DNA of 7,239 nucleotides from an uncultured Alphaproteobacteria bacterium. GTDB taxonomy: Bacteria > Pseudomonadota > Alphaproteobacteria > Thalassobaculales > Thalassobaculaceae. Numbering within the stretch: the first letter of the stretch is position 1; each line of letters opens with the position of its first letter. Below are positions 1-6,112 of this stretch, in pieces. Under the pieces are notes generated by a model, which was not told the DNA's origin, did no database searches, and saw nothing but the letters and a program-made list of their open reading frames with translations. The position numbers were made by a program, and so were the translations under genes. The stretch is taken from contig CALIMD010000021.1 in assembly GCA_938028645.1 (NCBI GenBank), forward strand, positions 1 through 7,239, given 5' to 3'.

Positions 1-83
1 TGATTAGATAGATTTTTTATCTCTGGGGCGGTTGGCTTCGTTCAGAAAAAACTAAACATCTGCGCATAATCAGTTGTCAGTAA

Positions 84-1286
84 TCACGCATCTTTCGCGG
101 TATGAACTTTTAATACTGGTTGTTGTATTTCATCAACCAGATCCGAGTGGTCTTGTTCATCTAAATTCTTGGTTCCGAGTTCTATATTCTCTATTTTACC
201 ACTACGTTTTGTAAGTTTATCTGCTGAAACCCTGATGTGTTTAATGTCTTCCTCTGCTTGCCTAAAATGCGTCTCCAGTTTGCCAACCCGACCATCAATA
301 CGTTGCACGTCCGTTAACATAAGTGAGACCTCTTTTTGTATTACATGAGCCTGCTCTCGCATTTGCGCATCCTTTAATACAGCCCGTATTGTATTGAGCG
401 TTGCCATAAGTGTCGTTGGGGAAACTATCCAAACTTTTAATTTCCATGATTTCTCTACTACGTCAGCCAAGTTTGCGTGCAGCTCAGCATAAACTGCTTC
501 TGATGGCAAAAACATAAGTGCTGATTCTGCGGTTTCGCCTGGTATAATATACTTCTCTGAGATGTCCTTAACATGCTTTAAAACGTCACTAGCTAAAGCC
601 TTGCGTGCCAAATTCCTATTATTTTCATCCTTAGAATCGATTAAAGTTCTATAACTCTCTAATGGGAACTTAGCGTCAATAGCTATAGGACCTGGCGGGT
701 TTGGCAACGTCAGCAAACAATCTACCCGTCTATTGCCAGCAACTGTGGCTTGAAAGGCGTAGGCATTCGGAGGCATAATAGATCTCACGAGGTCGGCTAA
801 CTGTATTTCGCCAAAGGCCCCACGGGCTTGCTTGTTAGATAGGATATCTTGCAAACCAACTACTTGGCTAGATAATTCCTCAATATTTTTTTGAGCGGCA
901 TCGATTAGCACTAAACGCTCTTTGAGCTCACCCATTGTGGTTTGCTGGGTAACTCGGGATTTCTCCATCCCTTCACCAAAGCTCTTCATCATCTCATTGA
1001 GACGTTCTTCAATTTTTTTTGTAACTTCTTTTTCCTGAGTTTGCATTAACTCTGCAATTTTTGATTGATGCGCGACCTGGCTCTCAGATATCTGAGCTAA
1101 GCGTCCTGTCAACTCCGCCTGCGATTCAGCCAATCTTGTTGCAGTATCACTTGTGCTTCTGGTATTACCGGCCAACTCTTCGATTATTTTACTTGGAGCC
1201 CTACCTTGGCTCAATAAAAGATAAATAAAAAGACCAACGACTGAGGCCAATGCCACGCTAACAACGAGAAGAAGCGGATCCATCAT
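84..1286 (-). CDS. rmuC: DNA recombination protein RmuC
   Basis: RmuC-family protein of about 400 residues, close to the usual family length. The order seen is an N-terminal membrane segment (about residues 4-26, hydrophobic LLLVVSVALASVVGLFIYLLL), a long Gln/Glu/Lys-rich coiled coil (about 35-150), then the conserved RmuC core: RGAFGE (about 155-160), RRVDCLLTLP (about 186-195), IAIDAKFPLESY (about 201-212), MFLPSEAVYAEL (about 258-269) and VWIVSPTTLMATL (about 285-297). The core has been related to restriction-nuclease-like folds. In E. coli, loss of RmuC raises inversion at short inverted repeats; the biochemical activity is not firmly known. Three start codons lie in a row (GTG 1289, ATG 1286, ATG 1283). 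I chose the ATG at 1286 because GGAG (1292-1295) lies 5 bases before it and only 2 before the GTG; the ATG at 1283 (8-base spacing) is equally good. The stop is TGA at 84-86. The gene is divergent from def-fmt. Confidence 0.95.
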   Translation of the reverse strand: MMDPLLLVVSVALASVVGLFIYLLLSQGRAPSKIIEELAGNTRSTSDTATRLAESQAELTGRLAQISESQVAHQSKIAELMQTQEKEVTKKIEERLNEMMKSFGEGMEKSRVTQQTTMGELKERLVLIDAAQKNIEELSSQVVGLQDILSNKQARGAFGEIQLADLVRSIMPPNAYAFQATVAGNRRVDCLLTLPNPPGPIAIDAKFPLESYRTLIDSKDENNRNLARKALASDVLKHVKDISEKYIIPGETAESALMFLPSEAVYAELHANLADVVEKSWKLKVWIVSPTTLMATLNTIRAVLKDAQMREQAHVIQKEVSLMLTDVQRIDGRVGKLETHFRQAEEDIKHIRVSADKLTKRSGKIENIELGTKNLDEQDHSDLVDEIQQPVLKVHTAKDA

Positions 1287-1291
1287 CACAA

Positions 1292-1295
1292 CTCC
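1292..1295 (-). promoter_or_regulatory. rmuC ribosome binding site inside an inverted repeat
   Basis: The minus strand reads GGAG here, 5 bases before the ATG at 1286 and 8 before the ATG at 1283, which argues against the GTG at 1289. The four bases form the unpaired left side of the bipartite inverted repeat at 1282-1339. If the leader RNA includes both arms, the site would sit in an internal loop between two paired segments. Confidence 0.6.
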
Positions 1296-1306
1296 ATATT
1301 GAGAGG

Positions 1307-1312
1307 GTTATA
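1307..1312 (-). promoter_or_regulatory. Possible rmuC -10 element
   Basis: The minus strand reads TATAAC, a five-of-six match to TATAAT, 21 bases before the ATG at 1286. The hexamer 17 bases upstream of it is TCACAA, a poor -35. If this is the promoter, transcription would start near 1300 and the mRNA would have a very short leader without the right arm of the inverted repeat, so the repeat would then act as DNA rather than RNA. Confidence 0.25.
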
Positions 1313-1373
1313 GAAAAAGATACAATATATTGTGATGATCCAACCGTCCAGCATACTGCAGTTTGGCTTAGAC

Positions 1374-1379
1374 TTGACG
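1374..1379 (+). promoter_or_regulatory. Possible def-fmt -35 element
   Basis: TTGACG matches five of six bases of the sigma-70 -35 consensus and lies 53 bases before the def ATG. No convincing -10 follows at 16-18 bases (the positions read TTACGG or TACGGA), so this is only a weak candidate. A promoter for def-fmt must lie somewhere in 1290-1432 if the divergent pair is transcribed independently. Confidence 0.2.
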
Positions 1380-1432
1380 AATTCAATATCATCCCTTACG
1401 GAAAATAACCTTTTAATTATTGGTAAGAAACG

Positions 1433-1942
1433 ATGACTATATTACCCATTGTCTGGGCTCCTGACCCAGTTTTAAAGACCAAATGTCTTCATGTTACTTC
1501 TGTCGGAGAATCAGAGAAGCAACTTATGAAGGACATGCTTGAAACTATGTACAACGCCCCAGGTGTTGGGCTGGCCGCCCCTCAAGTTGGGATCACAAAA
1601 AGAATAATAGTAGTTGATTGTGCCCGAACAGACGAATCTCCAGCCCCATATAAAATGGTAAACCCGGAGTTGATAGGTTCCTCGAAAGAAGAAGTTGTAA
1701 ACGAAGAGGGCTGCTTGTCACTCCCTGGGCATTATGCCGATGTAAGCCGTCCTTCAACAGCCCGCGTCAGATATTTAGATGAAAATGGTAATCAGCAGAT
1801 AATAGATACTGAGGGGCTTTTGGCAGTATGTATTCAACATGAAATAGACCACATCAATGGTATTCTTTTTGTTGACCATCTATCTTCACTTAAACGAAAT
1901 ATGATTCTAAAAAAAATGGTCAAGGCCAAGAAGGAACGCTGA
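1433..1942 (+). CDS. def: Peptide deformylase
   Basis: Cytoplasmic metalloenzyme that removes the N-formyl group from new polypeptides at the ribosome. The 169-residue length is typical. All three family motifs are intact: motif 1 GVGLAAPQ (residues 44-51), motif 2 EGCLS (92-96) and motif 3 HEIDH (136-140). From family knowledge the metal ligands are C94, H136 and H140, and E137 is the catalytic glutamate; Q51 is the motif 1 glutamine. The EGCLSLPG form of motif 2 is that of the Gram-negative type 1 enzymes. The ATG start at 1433 gives the expected short N-terminus (MTILPIVWAPDPVL). The ribosome site before it (AAGAAA) is weak. fmt follows 3 bases after the stop, so the two genes are almost certainly one transcript. 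Confidence 0.98.
   Translation: MTILPIVWAPDPVLKTKCLHVTSVGESEKQLMKDMLETMYNAPGVGLAAPQVGITKRIIVVDCARTDESPAPYKMVNPELIGSSKEEVVNEEGCLSLPGHYADVSRPSTARVRYLDENGNQQIIDTEGLLAVCIQHEIDHINGILFVDHLSSLKRNMILKKMVKAKKER
1931..1936 (+). promoter_or_regulatory. fmt ribosome binding site within the end of def
   Basis: AAGGAA lies in the last codons of def, 9 bases before the GTG at 1946. It is the best ribosome site near the start of fmt and is the reason for choosing the GTG rather than the TTG at 1997 or the ATG at 2006, neither of which has a purine-rich site in front. Confidence 0.6.
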
Positions 1943-1945
1943 ACT

Positions 1946-2914
1946 GTGAAGGGTCAAAAGCCAAAGTTAAATTGTAAAAATAGATCCCGGTTTAGATTGG
2001 GTTATATGGGTACCCCTGATTTCTCGGTACCAGCGCTTGCCAGTTTGATCGAAGCCAATCATGATATTCGCATTGTTTATACTCAACCGCCAAGACCCGG
2101 GGGAAGAGGAAAGAAGTTACAAAAAACGCCTGTTCATAAATTTGCAGAAGATCAAGGTATTTTAGTAGCCACACCAGATTCTCTAAAAACAGCAGAAGCT
2201 CAAAAGATGTTATCGTCCCTCAATTTGGACGCTTTAGTCGTTGCTGCATACGGACTTATATTACCGCCAGCAGTTTTGAAAACCCCAAAACTTGGATGTC
2301 TCAATATACACGCCTCACTGCTTCCACGCTGGCGCGGAGCAGCTCCAATCCAAAGGGCAATTATGGAGGGCGATAACGAGAGTGGCGTTTGTATAATGTT
2401 AATGGAGCCAGGATTAGATACAGGTCCTATCTTAAGTTACAAAAAAATTACTTTAAATGACCACACGACAGGAGCCTCACTGCATGATGACTTGGCATTT
2501 ATCGGGGCAAATCTTATCAACCCAACCTTAATAGATTTTGCAAATGGTAAAATTGCTGCAATTCCCCAGAGTGATAAAGATGCGATTTATGCAAAAAAAT
2601 TATCCAAAGAAGATGGGCACCTCGATTGGTCAAAATCTGCAGATGAATTAGAACGATTAATCAGAGCATTAAATCCATGGCCAGGCGCCTGGTGTATATT
2701 GAATGATCAAAGAATTAAGGTCCACAAAGCTTCTGTGATGAATATTGATAGTACCATCAGCGACGCGGGTACAATCCTTTCTGATGACTTCACAGTAGCT
2801 TGTGGCAACGGAGTCTTAAAAATCATAGAACTACAAAAAACTGGTAAAAAAGTAATGACTAGTCTTGAGTATCTCCGCGGGAACCCAATAGAAATAGGGT
2901 CTCGTTTTGGATAA
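1946..2914 (+). CDS. fmt: Methionyl-tRNA formyltransferase
   Basis: Transfers a formyl group from 10-formyltetrahydrofolate to initiator Met-tRNA, the partner reaction of the deformylase encoded just upstream. The length of 322 residues fits the family. Visible signatures are YMGTPDFSVPAL (20-31), the tRNA-contact loop PPRPGGRGKKLQKTPV (48-63), AAYGLILP (100-107), the catalytic block LNIHASLLPRWRGAAP (119-134) with N120 and H122, and EPGLDTGPIL (154-163) with D158. The C-terminal domain holds LDWS (226-229) and LNPWPGAW (242-249), and the protein ends in a normal way. The GTG start has a good ribosome site but gives about 15 more basic residues before the YMGTPDF strand than most homologues have; the TTG at 1997 would be shorter but lacks a ribosome site. 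truA, which often follows fmt in Alphaproteobacteria, is absent; moaE converges instead. Confidence 0.97.
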   Translation: MKGQKPKLNCKNRSRFRLGYMGTPDFSVPALASLIEANHDIRIVYTQPPRPGGRGKKLQKTPVHKFAEDQGILVATPDSLKTAEAQKMLSSLNLDALVVAAYGLILPPAVLKTPKLGCLNIHASLLPRWRGAAPIQRAIMEGDNESGVCIMLMEPGLDTGPILSYKKITLNDHTTGASLHDDLAFIGANLINPTLIDFANGKIAAIPQSDKDAIYAKKLSKEDGHLDWSKSADELERLIRALNPWPGAWCILNDQRIKVHKASVMNIDSTISDAGTILSDDFTVACGNGVLKIIELQKTGKKVMTSLEYLRGNPIEIGSRFG

Positions 2915-2917
2915 ACG

Positions 2918-2949
2918 TCGGCTTTATTCTATTTTTCCCAACGAGCCGA
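2918..2949. terminator. Possible weak bidirectional terminator hairpin between fmt and moaE
   Basis: TCGGCT (2918-2923) and AGCCGA (2944-2949) form a perfect six-base, GC-rich inverted repeat around the moaE stop codon. A competing fold pairs CTCGTT (2901-2906) with AACGAG (2940-2945). Neither is followed by a clear T-run on either strand (the T5 lies inside the loop), so this is not a classical intrinsic terminator. It is listed because the two convergent genes are only 14 bases apart and something must end or tolerate both transcripts. Confidence 0.25.
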
Positions 2950-3378
2950 AGCTAAATCGTCCTTAGTCTTAGCTTCAACCCACCTTCCCCCTTCTGGGGT
3001 TTCCTCTAATTTCCAAAATGGAGCCCGTGTTTTCAGCCAATCTATTAAAAAGTGGCATGCATCAAAAGCATTTTCTCTGTGGGAAGAAGCACAAGCCACT
3101 AAGACTATATTATCGCCCGGTTCAAGACGTCCATAACGGTGAATGATTAAACTACTATTCAAATCCCAACGCTTATGAGCTTCATACTCAATATCTGCAA
3201 GCTGCTTTTCCGTCATTCCTGGATAGTGCTCTAAGACCATCGCAGATATAGAATCTTTACCCGCAATATCCCTGACCAAACCAACAAAGCTTGTTACTGC
3301 ACCTATCTGACGGTTTCCCTCTGTTAATTTTTTTAGTTCTAAACCCACATCGAAATCGGCTGATTGTACCCGGATCAT
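2929..3378 (-). CDS. moaE: Molybdopterin synthase large (catalytic) subunit MoaE
   Basis: Catalytic subunit of molybdopterin synthase. It uses the C-terminal thiocarboxylate of MoaD to add two sulfurs to cyclic pyranopterin monophosphate. The 149-residue length is typical. Family signatures are GAVTSFVGLVRD (26-37), MVLEHYPGMTEKQL (47-60), IIHRYGRLEPGD (78-89), the SSHRENAFDAC block (98-108) and LKTRAPFWKLEETPEGGRWVEA (115-136). K116 and K123 correspond to the active-site lysines 119 and 126 of the E. coli enzyme. The start is ATG 3376-3378, preceded by GGGGGA at 3385-3390, and it lies 3 bases after the moaD stop, so the two subunits are co-translated. It is the last gene of the minus-strand cluster and converges with fmt. 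Confidence 0.97.
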   Translation of the reverse strand: MIRVQSADFDVGLELKKLTEGNRQIGAVTSFVGLVRDIAGKDSISAMVLEHYPGMTEKQLADIEYEAHKRWDLNSSLIIHRYGRLEPGDNIVLVACASSHRENAFDACHFLIDWLKTRAPFWKLEETPEGGRWVEAKTKDDLASARWEK

Positions 3379-3381
3379 TTT

Positions 3382-3633
3382 CTATCCCCCTGTTACTGGG
3401 GGGAAAAAAGCTATTTCATCACCCGCTAGCACGGGGTGATCAATATCTACATATTCTTGGTTAACTGCAATTCTAATGTTGCTAATGTCAGAGAAGGTTT
3501 CGTTTGAGATTTGATTACGTTGTTTTATCCAGTCTATAAGGCCTTTAATATCTTTGATATTTTTAGGTGGATCAATCTGCTCACCAGAAACGCCCATTTT
3601 TACTCGAATCCATGCAAAATATAATAAATTCAT
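3382..3633 (-). CDS. moaD: Molybdopterin synthase small (sulfur carrier) subunit MoaD
   Basis: Ubiquitin-like sulfur carrier of 83 residues. The fold signature is the first strand MNLLYFAWIRVKMG, then IAVNQEYVD (55-63), the GDEIAFFPPVTGG tail (71-83) and the obligatory C-terminal Gly-Gly, which is adenylated and converted to a thiocarboxylate by a MoeB-type activating enzyme that is not in this window. The ATG (3631-3633) overlaps the moeA stop as ATGA, a sign of translational coupling, and moaE follows after 3 bases. The order moeA-moaD-moaE keeps the synthase subunits together in equal dosage. The ThiS family is the only similar alternative, but the MoaE partner settles the assignment. Confidence 0.96.
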   Translation of the reverse strand: MNLLYFAWIRVKMGVSGEQIDPPKNIKDIKGLIDWIKQRNQISNETFSDISNIRIAVNQEYVDIDHPVLAGDEIAFFPPVTGG

Positions 3634-4901
3634 AAGCCCAACTCACTAAACGGGATATAGTTAACAAAATCGCCCTTTGCAACATTTACGATATCTTCAG
3701 AAAGTTCGACGAAACCGTCTGCAAAAACCATGGACGAAAGGATACCTGCGCCCTCTCTTCGATACTTTTTGGCTATTAATTTACCGTTTCCATTTTTGTT
3801 TATTTGTACACGAACATACTCTCGGCGATGTAACTTCTTTTTATAACTAAAGTCAGATTGCACTGAAAACAATTTAGGCGCGGTATCATTAGCGCCTGAA
3901 AGTTTAAGAATAATGGGTCTAGCAATCTGCAGAAACGTAACCATGGCAGCAACGGGATTTCCCGGCAGTCCTATGAAAACCGTGTCATTAAGTTGGCCTA
4001 ATGCAACCGGTCGACCAGGCTTTATAGCTAACCTCCAAAACAACAAAGATCCCTCATTCTCCACAACCTTACGGACATGGTCTTCTTCCCCAGTCGAAAC
4101 TCCTCCAGAAGTAAGTATTAAGTCGTATTTGATCGTTGCAGATAACAGGGCATCAGATATGATTTTTGGATCATCCTCTAGAATCCCCAGATCAAATACC
4201 TCGCATCCAACACTTTTCAAGAGTTGCATTAGAGTGTACCGATTGGAGTCGTATATTGCCCCCTCAAAAAGGTTATCCCCTGGGTCAAGAACTTCATTCC
4301 CCGTTGAAAACACTGCTACCTTTAGCGGGACCATAACCGGCAGATGACCACAGCCGATCGAGGCAGCCAATCCAATCTCTTGTGGTCGTAATCTACAACC
4401 TGCTCTCAAAATCGTTTCACCGCACTGAATGTCTTCGCCCAACAGACGACAATTTGCTCCACGGTAAATACCCTCTGGCAGTAATACAACTTCTCCATCC
4501 ACCAAGCAGTCCTCGATCATAACAACCGTATCAGGCCTCTGTCCGCCCGGCCCATCAGGCATCAATGCACCTGTTAGAATTTGAACGGCTTCTCCTCTAT
4601 TTTGCAGACGCCCCAAGGGAACACCCGCTATTGCACGGCCAGTAATTGGTAACTTAGTTTCAGAACCAGACCGAATATCATCGTAATAAATTGAGAAGCC
4701 ATCAACCGCCGAATTATTATCTGCTGGTACATTGTTGTGAGAAATAACATTTTCTGCAAGGATACGACTCAGCGCCCTCACCAAAGGAACCTGCTCCGTC
4801 TTTGCGGAGGGTTTCAACGTGTCCTTAAGTTGATCCAATGCCTCATCAACCTGAGTTAGTTTCCCCCCAAACGCGAAGCAGTCATCAGTTAGCTGTGCCA
4901 T
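3630..4901 (-). CDS. moeA: Molybdopterin molybdenumtransferase MoeA
   Basis: Inserts molybdate into adenylylated molybdopterin to form active molybdenum cofactor. The 423 residues cover the full family. Motifs in order are NNSAVDGFS (62-70, with D67 matching E. coli D59), ILTGALMPDG (108-117), DTVVMIEDC (124-132), LRPQEIGLAASIG (171-183), VAVFSTGNEV (195-204), the nucleotide/pterin-binding SGGVSTGEEDHV (265-276, with D274 matching E. coli D228), IKPGRPVALG (293-302) and GLPGNPVAAMVTF (311-323), followed by the C-terminal beta domain. An extra glycine-rich segment, about five residues, sits between MPDG and DTVV (about 117-123). The stop overlaps the moaD start (ATGA); mobB ends 12 bases upstream. 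The ribosome site before the ATG is weak, so translation may depend on mobB. Confidence 0.96.
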   Translation of the reverse strand: MAQLTDDCFAFGGKLTQVDEALDQLKDTLKPSAKTEQVPLVRALSRILAENVISHNNVPADNNSAVDGFSIYYDDIRSGSETKLPITGRAIAGVPLGRLQNRGEAVQILTGALMPDGPGGQRPDTVVMIEDCLVDGEVVLLPEGIYRGANCRLLGEDIQCGETILRAGCRLRPQEIGLAASIGCGHLPVMVPLKVAVFSTGNEVLDPGDNLFEGAIYDSNRYTLMQLLKSVGCEVFDLGILEDDPKIISDALLSATIKYDLILTSGGVSTGEEDHVRKVVENEGSLLFWRLAIKPGRPVALGQLNDTVFIGLPGNPVAAMVTFLQIARPIILKLSGANDTAPKLFSVQSDFSYKKKLHRREYVRVQINKNGNGKLIAKKYRREGAGILSSMVFADGFVELSEDIVNVAKGDFVNYIPFSELGL

Positions 4902-4913
4902 AACCGCATCTTA

Positions 4914-5420
4914 TCACAAAGTTTCCAAGAGCCCAGAACTTTGCATAATGAAATTGGCAATCGTTTCAACGTCTCTGAGATCAAATACTGGAACGGCTAG
5001 GTTGCCCAGTTGAATGTCACTCGCTATCCCACAAATATTAGGATCCTTTTGTTGTAATAGTGGTTTCCCATTTGACGCCCGATAAACTTCTAGTTTTTTA
5101 TGGTTCTCTCTTTTAAACCCTTCCAAAAGGACTAGGTCTACAGGTGAAAGCTTTTTTAATAAACTATCTAAAGTAGGTTCTTCAGACCCGTTATTTTCAT
5201 GCATCAAGGCCCATCGCGTTTTTGAAGTTATTAAAACTTCCGAAGCACCGGCTAACCTGTGCTCAAATGAATCCTTACCTGGTTTATCTATATCAAAAGC
5301 GTGATGGGCGTGCTTTATAGTGGAAAGGGATATACCTTTAGAGATTAAAACTGGGATCAGGCGTTTCAATAATGTTGTCTTTCCACTTCCACTCCATCCA
5401 GCTAATCCAAACACTTCCAT
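4914..5420 (-). CDS. mobB: Molybdopterin-guanine dinucleotide biosynthesis adaptor MobB
   Basis: P-loop GTP-binding protein of 168 residues that assists MobA in attaching GMP to molybdopterin for DMSO-reductase-type enzymes; in E. coli it is helpful but not essential. The sequence shows a Walker A motif GWSGSGKTT (8-16), the MobB hallmark TIKHAHHAFDIDKPGKDSFEHR (34-55), LAGASEVLI (56-64), and a Walker B-like DLVLLEGFKRE (95-105), followed by a typical C-terminal part with VPVFDLRD (143-150). The ATG at 5418-5420 places the P-loop at the expected distance; GGAC (5428-5431) is a modest ribosome site 7 bases away. mobA, its usual partner, is not in the window. The pairing with moeA just downstream supports a cofactor role rather than some other small GTPase. 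Confidence 0.95.
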   Translation of the reverse strand: MEVFGLAGWSGSGKTTLLKRLIPVLISKGISLSTIKHAHHAFDIDKPGKDSFEHRLAGASEVLITSKTRWALMHENNGSEEPTLDSLLKKLSPVDLVLLEGFKRENHKKLEVYRASNGKPLLQQKDPNICGIASDIQLGNLAVPVFDLRDVETIANFIMQSSGLLETL

Positions 5421-5435
5421 GTTAACAGTCCATAT

Positions 5436-5456
5436 ATTATAAGGAGAATTATAAGG
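5436..5456 (-). promoter_or_regulatory. Tandem TATAAT repeat before mobB, possible promoter
   Basis: The 9-base unit ATTATAAGG occurs twice on the plus strand (5436-5444 and 5448-5456), 12 bases apart; on the minus strand this reads CCTTATAAT twice, each with a perfect TATAAT hexamer. The downstream hexamer (5436-5441) lies 15 bases before the mobB ATG. The -35 positions are poor (TTAAGG at 17 bases for the downstream copy, CAGATT for the upstream copy), so promoter activity is only a suggestion. It would let the molybdenum-cofactor genes be expressed apart from uvrC-pgsA. Confidence 0.35.
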
Positions 5457-5460
5457 TTCC

Positions 5461-6036
5461 TTAATCTTCTAATCTGTCCGAATCCCCTGCGCTTGCATGC
5501 AACAAGCCTGATCTTAGGTAATCATAACCAGTCCAAAGCGTCAGCAAGGCAGCCAACCATAAACAAATTTCCCCTATAAACACTGAGGGAATTTCGGGAG
5601 GAGAAGCATCGCCAACAATCAAAAAACCTAAAGAAAACATTTGTAACCCAGTTTTCCATTTAGCTAAGCGACTTACTGGCAGACCTACACGAATCTCAGC
5701 CAGGTATTCTCGAAGCCCAGAAACCAAAATCTCCCTTAATAAAATGATCAATGCAGGCAAGACTGTTAAACCGGAGATGTAGCCAAATGAACAGAGAACT
5801 AGAAGGCAAGCGCCTACAAGCAATTTATCTGCAATCGGATCAAATAGACGTCCCATTGCGGAGTGATGGTTAAGAGTTCTGGCCAGATATCCATCAAAAT
5901 AATCTGTTATACAAGCAAAGGTATACACACCTAGAGCAATCCATTTTAGCTGATCTGTCCCTACCCAAACAAGTATGACCAAGACGGGGATTACTGCTAT
6001 CCTCGACATTGTCAGAATATTTGGCAAACTTCTCAT
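5461..6036 (-). CDS. pgsA: CDP-diacylglycerol-glycerol-3-phosphate 3-phosphatidyltransferase
   Basis: Membrane enzyme that joins CDP-diacylglycerol and glycerol-3-phosphate to phosphatidylglycerol phosphate, the committed step to phosphatidylglycerol and cardiolipin. The CDP-alcohol phosphotransferase motif D-x2-DG-x2-AR-x8-G-x3-D-x3-D is complete: D45, D48, G49, A52, R53, G62, D66 and D70. The N-terminus MRSLPNILTMSRI is the usual PgsA opening, and several hydrophobic membrane segments follow (about 12-27, 32-44, 72-108, 125-142, 150-170). The 191-residue length fits. The ATG at 6034-6036 has AGGA 8 bases upstream (6045-6048). The position just downstream of uvrC is conserved widely in Proteobacteria and separates it from phosphatidylserine synthase. 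mobB starts 40 bases after its stop. Confidence 0.96.
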   Translation of the reverse strand: MRSLPNILTMSRIAVIPVLVILVWVGTDQLKWIALGVYTFACITDYFDGYLARTLNHHSAMGRLFDPIADKLLVGACLLVLCSFGYISGLTVLPALIILLREILVSGLREYLAEIRVGLPVSRLAKWKTGLQMFSLGFLIVGDASPPEIPSVFIGEICLWLAALLTLWTGYDYLRSGLLHASAGDSDRLED

Positions 6037-6062
6037 CTACGCTATCCTAGGTCAAAAAGGCA

Positions 6063-6103
6063 TTGTGAATAGGAAAATTATTACGACCGACTTAAATTCA
6101 CAA
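6063..6103. repeat. Inverted repeat in the uvrC-pgsA gap
   Basis: TTGTGAAT (6063-6070) and ATTCACAA (6096-6103) are perfect 8-base inverted arms around 25 bases, and together they fill half of the 76-base gap. On the minus strand the distal arm is followed two bases later by a GCC and a T5 run (6054-6058), so a weak, AT-rich terminator or attenuator after uvrC is possible. The same arm also gives TTGTGA, a four-of-six -35, with AATAAT 15 bases on (6077-6082), so a weak internal promoter for pgsA is an alternative. The repeat is seen directly; both roles are inference. Confidence 0.4.
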
Positions 6104-6112
6104 CCTATATGT

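Larger units (their letters stand above)
1282..1339. repeat. Bipartite inverted repeat over the rmuC start
   Basis: The outer arms are ATCATCACAA (1282-1291) and TTGTGATGAT (1330-1339), a perfect 10-base inverted match. The inner arms are ATATTG (1296-1301) and CAATAT (1323-1328), a perfect 6-base match. They are separated by CTCC on one side and a single A on the other, with a 21-base loop in the middle. The right part also holds the 10-base palindrome CAATATATTG (1323-1332). On the minus-strand RNA the fold would enclose the rmuC Shine-Dalgarno and start codons. A DNA operator with two half-sites is the other reading. The arms are read directly; the function is inference. Confidence 0.55.

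Noticed and set aside
1..83. Possible end of a further gene, or a terminator, left of rmuC
   Set aside because: All three plus-strand frames have early stops, and the only hairpin (AGATA 6-10 with TATCT 18-22) has a five-base AT-rich stem. I can support neither a gene nor a terminator here.
1013..1020. A8 tracts in rmuC (1013-1020), def (about 1909-1916) and uvrC (6972-6979) as programmed frameshift sites
   Set aside because: Each encodes ordinary Lys codons in an intact frame, and such runs are expected in AT-rich coding DNA; no alternative frame product is suggested.
1992..2174. Open frame of 60 codons on the minus strand inside fmt
   Set aside because: Antisense to the conserved N-terminal domain of Fmt, with no supporting signal.
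3913..4347. Open frame of 144 codons on the plus strand inside moeA
   Set aside because: It is fully antisense to a well-supported MoeA with all motifs, has low-complexity Ser/Pro/Thr content and resembles no known family.
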